A stretch of 64,000 bases of DNA from Amphiura filiformis. Lineage: Eukaryota > Echinodermata > Ophiuroidea > Amphilepidida > Amphiuridae. The notes below the pieces were generated by a model. The model was not told the DNA's origin, searched no databases, and saw nothing but the letters and a program-made list of their open reading frames with translations. Of the stretch, positions 48,301-60,300 are shown in pieces. Numbering within the stretch: position 1 is the first letter of the stretch; each line of letters begins with the position of its first letter. Where the stretch lies: contig NC_092636.1 of the NCBI RefSeq assembly GCF_039555335.1, positions 60,081,991-60,145,990 on the forward strand, written 5' to 3'. The position numbers and the translations under genes were made by a program.

Positions 48301-51300
48301 TTGGGGACCCTGGGTCTGGGCCCATTTGGGCTCTGTACCCAATAATATTTGACATTATGAGGCTCATACAGCCTGTCTCAAAATAATGGTGCAAGTACAA
48401 AGCGCCCTCTATGGCAATTAGAAAGTACCGTTGTGACAGAATGCTTACATCAACGTCAAGGGCATAGTCTTAGCTCTCAAATGCCGTTTGTTCTGTTCAA
48501 TTTGCTTGTTTTAATCTCGAGATATGTTTAGTTAACAACGAAAGGGTAAAATCCCAATTGTGCCACTTTTACTAGGGAAGATCAAGAGAACTGTACATGT
48601 TAATCAATGATACTAGCATCAAGTTTATCAAGAGTTTCTTCGTGAAATCAAAAAAACGCATCAATTATACAACAATAAAAATAGTTTTTACTGTTTTATC
48701 ATGATACAGGTATTATATGATTCTCTTTTTCCACTTCAAACAAATTAAAAGAGAAATAGATATTTGACATTCTGCTGTAAAATTAAATACATTATGCATG
48801 TCAATTATTTTATCATGGTAAATACTGTTTTCTTTGTCACTCAAGACATGTTGAAAGACAAACAAATATTGCAAACTTATAGGTAAATGAGCGCGTATTA
48901 CTTGTTGGGAGAGAAATTAGACAAAATAATACATGCGCGCTGATGTTGATGCGTCTTATCCACGACCCCCAATGAGAGGGAGTGCATTAGACGCATCAAC
49001 GTCAGCTATCATTGATTTACATGTGCAGCCCTCTTCACTAGTAAAAGTGGCACAATTTTGATTTTACCCTTTCGTTGTTAACTAAACATATTTCGAGATT
49101 TAAAAAAGCAAATTGAACAGAACAAACGGCATTTGAGAGACAAGACTGCGCCTTTGACGTTGATGTAAGCATCATGACACAACGGTATTTTCTAATTGCC
49201 ATAGAGGGCGCTTTTCACTTGCACAATTTTTTTCGAGACAGGCTGTATACCCATGTAAAGGTACACTGCCCAAGTGCTGAACCATGCATGAACTGTTATT
49301 GCTTTAAATTACTTTTTAAAACATTTTAGGCCCAGGGACCTAGAATATTTGACCTTCTTGAAGAAACGACAGGCCCTTTGTATTGACATTTGGGCCCCAG
49401 AAACTTCAGGGAAAGACCTTCAGGCTTAACTGCATCACGGTCCACATACGGGGTCCTTTGTAGTTTCAGAGCCAGCTTTGATGATACGCTTATATCTAAC
49501 ATTGGGGGCCCTGGACCCATACTAGATGACCTACTTGTATTTTGAGAATGTGTAATGCACCAATTCGTAGTCCAGATTCTATAGAAATTGTATTCCCGAA
49601 TAATAAAAATGGGCAGCTAGGGCCCTTGACTTTTGATCTCTTGCTGTGGCCAAAACGGGCAAAATTTAATGAAACTTTTAAAGAATCATAAATGCAGGCA
49701 TATAGAATGTCCTCTTGCATGCACGGGCATATTCAGCACTATTCTACCCACCGGACCTTTGAACCTTGCAGAAAACAATTAAAGCAACAACAAAAAAAAA
49801 GCAGGGGGGGGGGGCTTTGGCCAAAATAACAGGGGGCCTTGTCAGCACTTGCTGACTTGCTGACAACTTAAATCCGCCACTGGTCAGTGTCATTTGGAAC
49901 ATCCTACCATAAAGCAGTTACATCAATAACACATCAGGCTTCAGATCGGCAGCTTTACCAGCCATCCGAAGACCGCAGCCTCCTGCTTCCATCAACAGGT
50001 GGTAACTCCCACATCAAGTTTATAGTAGCAGGCCATGAAAATATGCATGACAAAATTCTCTATCTATTGACTACTTTATCTTGTAATTTAGTTTTAGTGT
50101 GTTTAAGAAACGGCTTTTTTTTTTTAAGAGTTCGTGTACTTTATGTGTATATTTTCACCCGTATAAACTATTCAACTCGAGGGCGCCTTTCCCGCTTTAT
50201 TTAAAATAACTTTTAAGTCAGAGATAGTGGGCTAATTTAAATTAGAAAGAGCGAACTTTATTGAAAATTAGAGATGTATAGTGGGCTTTATATAAAATTA
50301 GGAATAGCGGGCGCTATTTAAAATTAGAGATAGCGGACCTTATTTGAAATTAGAGATAGCGGACCTTATTTGAAATTAGAGATAGCGGACCTTATTTAAA
50401 ATTAGAGATAGCGGACCTTATTTAAAATTAGAGATAGCGGACCTTATTTAAAATTAGAGATAGCGGACCTTATTTGAAATTAGAGATAGCGGACCTTTTT
50501 AAAATTAGAGATAGCGGACCTTTTTTAACATTTAGCGGACCTTTTTTTAAAATTAGAGATAGCGGACCTTATTTAAAATTAGTGATAACGAACCTTAGGT
50601 ATAGCGAACCCTAATCGAAATTAGTGATAACGAACCTTAGAGATAGCGAACCTTAATTAATTAGGGATAGCGAACCTTATTTAAAATTAGTGATAGCGAA
50701 CCTTAGGTATAGCGAACCTTTATTCGAATTAGTGATAACGAACCTTAGAGATAGCGAACCTTCAATAAATTAGTGATAGCGGACCTTATTCAAAATTAGT
50801 GATAGCGAACCTTATTTTAAATTAGTGATAGCGAACCTTATTTAAAATTAGTGATATCGAACCTTAGAACTAGCGAACCTTATTTTAAATTAGTGATATC
50901 GAACCTTAGAAGTAGCGGACCTTTTTTAGGTATAGCGAACCTTTTTCTCTATTAGAGATAGCGGGATTCTGTCTCCATAGACTTTACACGTTAGTGATAG
51001 CGAACCTTAGAGATAGCGAACCTTAGAGATAGCGGACCTTAGAGATAGCGGGATGTCACCACATCATCATTCGTGGTCGCGCTAAACTTCGGTCTTTGGT
51101 CTTCTTGACTACACAACAAAGTGCATGGAAAACCGTCTTTATTAAAAATAAAAAACAAAGTAATTATAGGTTTGAACAACCCCGCTTTTCTTTCAATATT
51201 TGTATTGTGAATGGTGCCGCCAACCCAGGAAATTTATTTTATAGTAATCCTACTACCCTAATTTCTTAATATTCCTTAATCATAACCTAATCTTAATCCT

Positions 51301-54300
51301 AACCCTATGTCCCTAACCCTAAAGCTAACCCTAATCGTAATCTTATGGGCGAGGCAATAGTGTAGCCAGAATTCTATTGTGACAGGTGTCTTGAACAGGA
51401 ATACTTACAAAGGTATTACATAATAGTACAAATAGTACCTCTGGAAAAACGGGAAAGAGAGAATACATAGAAACCCTGTTCAGATACAGTTTTCGTTTCA
51501 AATGGAAACAGTGACCTGCAGGGGGAGATCGCCCCCCTGATTACTCAAAGAAAAAAGAAAAAGAATTGTTCCTTGATGTTTGTACTTTGAATGCGCACAC
51601 GGTAAACAGAAACATCTTGGTTCGGGTATGAAATAGTATACAATTTTTGGGTTTTGATGGAGGAACATGTTTTTGTTCTATTAAATAGATTTATCGTGTG
51701 GTCTTCATGAATATCGCTGTTTTTCCACGTACGTATGTGTAGATGCCTCGCTACTCTGTGATGGTATATCACAATGCATTGACGGATCCGACGAATATGG
51801 ATGTGGTATGTATTAAAAAACATATGCATAAAAACGCATTATGAAAAAGACACATTTGATTGGACAAAAGGTGGAAAAGACAAATTTAGATCTTGTAATT
51901 AGCGCCTTTTCAAGCGAAATTTGATCGAGGAATCTGTAACGTATTAGGTCAACTGCATCACGCTACTTTGTCTTGAAAATCAAGTAGTCAAGTTGGTAAG
52001 GCGATAGACTCCGGTTCATGGTGTTCGGAGTCTTTCTATTCTTAGAATAATTGAGCTAGCTTGAAATTCCCCCTGAAAGAAATTAACTAATTAATATTGT
52101 CTCGGTAATACAAGAACTCGGGCTGCGATTCTTATTCTAGACAAAGGCTGGTTAGTATTCTGTGCCTATTTAAAGCTACGTCCCTGAATGAAGCTTAATT
52201 AAGATCATTTGCAACCAAATTATGTGTCCGAGGTAGTAAATACGTAGCAGCCAAACCCATTATTTAAACGTTTTTACTATCGAAGGACACGTTTATTTCT
52301 ATCCTATTACCACAAAAGTGCGATTTAAAGAGACAATATCTCTTTTTAGCCCAATTATTTTATGGTGGAGCGAGTATGCATACGTGACAGCGCGTATTGC
52401 TGAAATATTGTACGCGAAAACAGGCGTAATGCTATGCGCAGACTGTGTTACGGCGCTTGACCCATTATTGTAGAATAAATGGCTCTCACGTAATGTGTTT
52501 TAACAAATCAGGGAACGCGATTCTGAATGATGGGCAGTCGGGGTAATAGAGGGATTAGTAAGATAATAGAGTGACTATAGTGTCCAGTGAATTTCTCAAG
52601 TGGGATGAAGCTTGTGGATTTATAGCATTATAGATGTCTGTACTTTTTTGCTACTTCCTTTTCGACATTTATAACTACTTTCTCATGACACATTGTTTTT
52701 TGTCTTTATTTTTATCTTATCAACGGTTTAGATTTCTGTGGGGACGAACGGCTTCAAATACCAGCAAATACTACTCTCGAACTGAAATCGCAACCTTTCT
52801 ACCGATATCCATACGCAAACTATATACACTGCAGTTGGTTTGTTACTGCCCTCGACGATGTCACATTCATCATTATCAGATTCATTCGTTTCTATCTCGA
52901 TTTTGATGAAGACTTTCTCACCATTGGGATTTTACAAAACTCAAGCAACACAACCATTTTGCATCTTAGTAGAAATAAGGCACCAAATTCCCTTGTGGTT
53001 AATTCCTCTATGATTTTGGTTACGTTTGATACAGGTTCAAGTTTAAAACGATTAGGTTTCGCATTCCAAATTGAGTTGGAATCAAGTGCAATATTCGGTA
53101 AGTATTCGCAATCATATATCGTCACCCTCCTACGGCAATTGCCTAAGTCATTTTACGTAATTTTGAGAACAAAGTACACAATGTGGTTCAAGCATGCATT
53201 TACGTATTAACCTAATAATTTTGGATTATTCCCTCTAATTTGTATCATTATCACTTGCTCTTGTGTGCACAATGATTGGTGAATATGTTAAAATGCATGC
53301 TTGAACCACTGATTTTGTACTTTGTTCTCAAAATTACAAAAAAATGACCTAGGCAATTAGCGCAGTAGGCTGACGATAAGTTCCATACATACGGATCTAT
53401 TTGGCTATATCAATTGTGCAGTTCCACCGAAATGGCGGTAATACCCCTCGTAGAAATGAGTTAGTTCTACTCCAACCAGACTACACTCTGTGATTAACCT
53501 GTGTACTACATTGTGTCTTTGACAGCACCATGTAGGAGCAATGAATTCATGTGTCATTCTGGCTACGGTTGTCTGCAATCCAGCATGGATCCATATGAGT
53601 CATTACTCTGTGATGGCTATGCACAATGTATGGATGGCTCCGATGAACAATATTGTTGTGAGTGACGTTTGTAAATTCATTTACATACTGTTAAATAAAA
53701 ATACCGACGAGCGATTGATCATCTTATGCTTGATTTTCACTCAGTCGCCGAACGATTGAACTTGAGAACCTGTTCTATTGTTTTAAGATTTTGATCCTTT
53801 TGCCAGATAATTTTTATACTAGAGTTAAACCAGAAAAATCAGGAAGCTATATTGTGTTCTTTATTGTAATAGATATATGCAATGATGATGAGTACACTTG
53901 TTCCGAGGGATATGGTTGTTTAGAACCAAACCTACTTTGCAATGGAGTAGCAGACTGTCTCGATAGTTCGGACGAGTATGTGTGTGGTAACTATTGGCTT
54001 TTGATCATTTTTTATCACACGTATTACTTCAAATCTATATTATACCTCAATTGTTATTCCACATTTAAGTTTCGGTATCTAAACTGCTTCTACCATCTCA
54101 AAAGAGCATCAGGAAGAGCACGACCTACTCAGAACGGGAGATATCTGGCTGACAGGCTGTTGGTGCCTGTAAAGAATATGACAACTATCAAATGGCAAAG
54201 TTCAAACCCCTTGAAGTCAAACTAAAATCTAACACTGGGATCGGTGTTTATGACATGTACGGACAAAAATGATGGAAGCTTTGCATGTTTTTTTTTTTGA

Positions 54301-57300
54301 AAATTGGGAAAATGCAAGTTGTGCCATTTTGTCGTAGGTAGGGTGTCACAGGTAAGTTGAAGGATTCTTATAATTTATGTCCAATGTAATGAATCATAAG
54401 AAAACAAATTGTAATTTTTGTTTTATTTCAGAACGATGTGGAAGACGAGACATATTTATCACAAATCAAGATTACCATATAGCATCAAATAATTTAATAG
54501 GTTTATCTTCGTATTACGGCATGAACGCAGACTGCTCATGGTTAGTTACTGCTATCAATGGAGACTTTGTCGTGTTAGTTTTCAACCTATTCCACCTGGA
54601 AATCGATCGAGATTTCTTTATCATCGGCAATGGTCATAATATATCGTCCGCATCAGAGATACTTCGTCTCTCTGGAATCGGAAGTTTTTCGTCTGTTACT
54701 TTCAATTCAACAACAATATGGATGAAATTCATAACAGATTGGAAAGTGGCCTGGTTTGGGTACCACATTATTATGCGATCATCTTCTGAATACGGTAATG
54801 CTATAAGATGTAATAATTCCTTAAACGTCTAACCATTTTCTTTTAAAGCTGAATTTATACTCGATCGCTTTTGCAGAAAAACGAGGAGAAGCTATTTTTT
54901 TGCACACTAAGCATGCATTCATTTCGCTTTTCCACTCAGAACGCTACTACCCTCATTGTTATGCATAGTGGAAATAAAAAATTCTGAGATACACCTTTTG
55001 TTTTGAAATTAATTTTCTCGGTCAAATACAAAACAATAATTGTATTTTTCAGTAATGTCAGATAACCATAGTGTTTATTTGAATCATGGTATTAAAATTA
55101 GGCATGAAATTGTGTATTTTATTGTAAGATTTTGATTTTTACAGACCTGAACTTGGTCCATGAGTTTTTTGGAGTTAACTTTTTAGCGTTTGAAACGATT
55201 ATAGTTCACCGAAGAAAGATTTTACCAAAATCTGTAAGGCACATCGTACGGGTCTATATAATAATTTTGTCAGAATTTCCGTTCTCAAAATCTTGATTAT
55301 TGTTTGCTTTCAGTTCCATGCGGACCTCATGAGTTCCAGTGTGCTTCTGGTTATGGTTGCTTGCTTCAATCAAGAGTGTGTGATAATAATCCTCAGTGTC
55401 AATATGGATCCGATGAACATGGATGTAGTAAGGGAAAGAAAGTTGGTCTCGTAAATGACAAAACAATACGGTAGTCATGTTCATATTTTTTTATAAATAA
55501 AAAAGTGATTAGCGCAAGAGGCAGTTCAGATTACCTTGGATCAGGAGATCATCTGATCAAGGAAGATGTTAAATTAATGTAACTAAGACAAGTGCATATC
55601 CTATACCAATTATTGTAACATTTATTGACATTCATAGGTAATTTGTCTCAATTACGGTACCGATTACATGGTAAACACGTACTACAGTTACGTGACTATA
55701 CGCAAAGAGACATTCGCAAAACGAAATAATTTCTGCTACCAAATTTCTGGCTCATATATTATTTCCTTTCATTTCGCTTTTCAGATATATGCGGAGATGA
55801 ATTTGTGAACCTTTCTCATAACACAACGACTCCATTAACATCACCTGGATTTCCAAATATATATCCTACATTAATGTTGATTGCAAATGGAGTATAGTAG
55901 CACCAGATTCTAGCGGAATAATAATAGAATTCTTAGCGTTCAAAATCAGTTCCTGGTATGAGAGCGCTCTTGAATATCTAAACATTGGATTTGGTGATTC
56001 TGTTAATTCAACTTCACGTTTATTGCATCTTTGGGGATCGCTGTATCCACACGCACTTTTAGTCCACAAGTCGAGAGTTTGGATAGAGTTCCACTCCTCT
56101 GCTGCAATCAATAATTTAAACATTGGATTCCATATACAGATTGGTCTAACGGATACAAATGGTAATTTATAATTCCTTTTGTAAGTTTGTGTCCTATAAA
56201 TAAATTGAACAAAATACTAAAATTGAGTGAAAGTTCATCAACTTGAATTGAAAGTCTATATTATCAGGATTAACGCAAAATCGAATTACAGGTTTAATCG
56301 TGTGAGTGTATAGTATGCACGACGTTTTAGTGTTTCAGGAAAGGTATGTTTTTGATTAAACATGCTAATATATAATATTACCAATGCAAGATACGCCACT
56401 GTTATGATATTTATATGCAAGTAAGTAACAAAGAGCCTTTACACAGTAACACTATTTAATGTTCAAGTTGATATTTTCTGCCATAGCTACTTGTGAAATG
56501 AAGGAGTTATCTTGTGGAGTTCATATTTATGGGTTAATGTGTTTACATGACAACCAACTATGTGATGGCCAAAGTATATGTCCCGATGAATCAGATGAGC
56601 AGGATTGTGGTAAGTTAATTCAAGAGAACTTTATACCCAGAAAATGTGTGCATTGATTAGGACATCCCTACCTTGCTATGGCCTATTTACGTGACTGTTC
56701 CTTAAATATTATACGAATTATTGGTGGACCAGTGAATCAATTATGGTAAAAGAGCAATGACAAATGGATCTAACCACTGTGATCAAACCCACAATTGCAC
56801 CACATTGAGACCATACATGAACAAGATGGCAGTTGGGAAAAACCATCAGCAGCCACACGATTAGAAGCAGCTTGGGTCAAAAAAGCGATGTTATCTGAGT
56901 AGTTATCGACATAGTTTCTCTACAATTACGACAAAATGCAAAATGCTTAAAAATTATAATGTGCAATCAGTACACTATTTAAAATTAAAGCTTTCAATCT
57001 TGAAAATATTACAACGTTATTATTATGTGCTTCTCAAACGTTTTTCCTCAATTCAAATTTCATGAGAAAAATTATTGCGCGACTCTCAATGATTTTCACT
57101 TGTCTCTTAACCCTAGAGCTACCGAGCCATATTTTGTAACACCTACTACGAAGAGTGTTTTTGTTGACATTCCCCCTATTTGCAATTATAAGCCTTATAC
57201 CGTTATATTTGATATCAATGTATACATAGCTATGGGTCTCCTCTATTCATTAAAACTTTAAACATTCTACACATAATGTCGCTATGACGTCATTATGTGA

Positions 57301-60300
57301 GTGAGGGCACCCATGCAAATTTGGGAAATTTCGGCTATGTACAAAAGTATAGGCAAAATTGATTTTTGGCTAAAAATTCTACAAAAATGCGATTTTCACC
57401 GAATTTTCTTCTAAATATAAAAGGAAATAAAAGAAGTAAAAAGTCAGTAGCTCTTGTAATAATTTGAAAATCATTGGGGATTTACCAACCCCACCTCTAT
57501 AGTAATTTTTGATGGCCGGTCCTACTCCTGGGTAAGGTGCTTGGGTAAAAAAGTTATCACTAAAATAAGCGCAAAGAATGGATCTACGATTAGCTTATGT
57601 CGTTTGGCGTATAAACGACGGATAAAAAAGTTAGGGGTGGTACAGTTCCCCCTTCGTAGTTTTAGGGTTAATGTAAATTCGTCGGTTTCAAAACATGGAG
57701 TTCACAATATTATAGTTACACATGCATGTATCAGGCGTTTTGTACATTTTAATATGAACTGATACATGTCTCGTTATAATTCTAGCATGTCTAGGGACAT
57801 TTATAATTGTTTTCTTTTTTCTTTTTTCTCTCAAAAGGTGTGTGCGGTGTCCCTATTATTTATCTGCGATCACATGACACTCAAACCAATTTGTCTTCTC
57901 CAAGTTACCCTGGATATTACTTGCCCAATATCAACTGTGTCTGGAAAATATTCGGGTTGGATGGCTTCAAAGTAGCAGTTGATATCTTGGAGTTCCATCT
58001 TGAGGACGGTTTTGATTTTCTTACTTTTGGAAATGGCCATGATTCCTTACTGGAATCATCAGTGATAACAATTTTAACCGGAACTACCAAGCTTCGCACT
58101 CTAACAGCAAATCATACTGATGTGTGGATCGGGATGATTACAGATGATCTCGTATCTTTTCAAGGGTTTACAATAACGGTTAAGCTGGTTGCAAACATAG
58201 AAAGTGAGTTGACAGTACTTTTGTTTCAATTAAAAATAATAATCTGCCTTAATGTTCTCGGTCATTCAGTAGTTTAAAACAGAATTTATCAATAACTAGA
58301 AATTACTTTTTGCAAAGATATTACGTTGCGCCTGGAACATCCATAGTTCATCGAATCGGGCTGATTACACGATAGACGGCTAGGATAATCTAAATCAACT
58401 GATTGTATATTTTATACATTTGTAGACCTTCTGATTTCGATTGCGGGGAAGGATTCTGTACCGACATCAGTGCTGAATGTAATGGTTTCAAAGATTGTGT
58501 CGTCAATTATGCAGATGAAATAGATTGCAGTGAGTATTATCAAACAGAAGCTGTTAAAATTCTATCCACACAATGCTATAAGCAGGGTGTTGTGTGTTAT
58601 TGTATGTTAGTATGTGCAATATAATGACACATTTTAGTGACATCAAAGTTAAATTTTTCTTTCTTTTTTCGCGGACTATTATCTAATTGGCAAATGTGTA
58701 ATACGGCAAGCAAGGATCAATAATGCACGTCCGAGTAAATTTCATACCTCTCAAGAGGTACTCTTTATTATTTATTCAAGCATCCAGTAATCACCTCCAA
58801 AACCTTTAAAAACTTAATGTACGATCCTTTTTCAGAATATACCTATATTTTTTCAAAACTGATTTTTTGGCATATTTGTAATACTTGCACATGTTCCAAC
58901 TTACATCTATGAGTAAACTGTCAAATTCGCCCTATTTGTAACCAAACTGGCTGCGTAGGAGACTAACTCTGAGTCCGAACTCCCAAAAAGTGCGAGATAT
59001 TTCGAGTGATAGAGGTGAAGTTTATGATGTTGTTTCTTTGCAAATTTCCAATGTTTTTCGCGTCCAAATGTATTGGGAACTTTCATAATGATTACATATT
59101 AAAACTATTTTATCATTTTGGAAGAAAAAAAGAAAAATCTAAAAATTTAAAAAGATCGTACATTAAGGCTTTAAAGCACTTACCTTTGTGTTTCACCGTC
59201 AGCTGACATATTCTGTCCTGGGTCGTATTTGTGTGACGTAGTTGCAGATGTCACATTGAGATCATGCGTCGAGATGCAACAAGTGTGTGATGGGAATTAT
59301 CATTGTCCTGGGAAAGATGACGAAATTCAGTGTGGTAAGTCAAGGTCACAGCCAAGTGAGGTATAGACGGTAATATGTGATGTGAACAAGCAAAATCAGT
59401 CGGAAGCCGGATATATTGATTTTAAGATATAGCTAAACAAAGACAATAATTTCTTTTGTTGCATGTTGTTTTGGAAACACTTCAACTGTTCATATCTTTG
59501 GAACTAAATGTTCAATTTCAATAGCGTTTCCTGCAAAATGTAGCTTTGCAAATGTTTAATACAATCATGTAAAAAACCGAAACTTGAATATGCCCGACTT
59601 CAGACTGATTTTTCTTGATCACATCACATATGACTATGCGTCAAAAGGGCCTCAGTTCCATTGCGAAATTAAATGATGAGTTACATATTGGTAAGGTGAT
59701 CATGATTAATTGACACCTTTTTCTACTTTATGTTGTCACATGTAATGTTATGTCATACAGGAATATATAATCTCTCTAGCCTTTTGTTCTTTAATACTTA
59801 GATGAAAAGCGATGTCCAATTTCGTGTGTTTGTGGTTATCGGTCATACGACAAGAACGACGGACTGTCTCAGTCTATTCTTGAGATATCGTGTCCCAAAG
59901 ACTGGACCATGCTCTTGAATGAATTACCACAAATAACAGAGTCATTGTAAGTACCAAACCAAACTATCACATTGTGATTGATAGAAAAATTAGTGAATGA
60001 TAGTAATGATCGTACGGTATGATTTTTTTATATGAACATGAGGGTACATAATATACACGGCTACGATTTTAGTGTCCAATCTTTAATACATGCAACATGA
60101 AAAGGGTGACGGTCGCTCAGGGCTTGTTTATGATATTAGGGTATGGAATAGACTTACCTTACTATTTACGTTAATAAAAAGTGTATCTGAATTTTAAAAA
60201 TTACGAGGTTCCAATTTGGTACCCAATAATATATTCTGCCATATTTTTAACATGTTTTTCATATCATTACTTATTATTTTGAAATATTTAAATATTATAT

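Larger units (their letters stand above)
44515..51052. mobile_element. Fold-back element with minisatellite arms
   Basis: The left arm (44515 to about 45285) is a tandem array of ggttcgctatctctaa, with 26-bp variants that add ttttaaataa. The right arm (about 50221-51052) is the same array inverted (ttagagatagcgaacc, ttatttaaaattagagatagcggacc). The arms are about 770 and 830 bp. The flanking DNA on both sides ('gtgcccacgagtgc' left, 'attcgtggtcgcgc' right) is contiguous in a related copy at 43695-43760, which marks the whole as an insertion. Fold-back elements with tandem-repeat arms are known as FB in Drosophila and TU in sea urchins. The centre holds other transposons and no recognised transposase. 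Confidence 0.8.
41629..51688 (+). other. Intron 4 (10 kb), repeat-filled
   Basis: Contents: a tandem pair of about 140-bp units (42355-42494, 42524-42663); a 243-bp segment at 43795-44037 that recurs at 52382-52625; a 6.5-kb fold-back element at 44515-51052 with nested elements; a degenerate ccctaa-type stretch at 51241-51345. No further module exon was found. Confidence 0.7.

Noticed and set aside
45296-50204. Transposase gene inside the fold-back element
   Set aside because: Frames at 45296-45589 and 49887-50204 show no transposase motifs and are short; none was called.
44515-51052. CRISPR-like or direct-repeat array
   Set aside because: The units are contiguous minisatellite repeats in inverted arms in an animal genome, without unique spacers.
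51241-51345. Interstitial telomere
   Set aside because: The motifs are irregular (taatcc, taaccct, taatcg) rather than an uninterrupted TTAGGG array.
51743-51805. Half LDLa exon using the acceptor at 51741-51742
   Set aside because: An upstream acceptor at 51687-51688 gives a full six-cysteine LDLa of 117 nt in the same phase, so the truncated reading is unnecessary.
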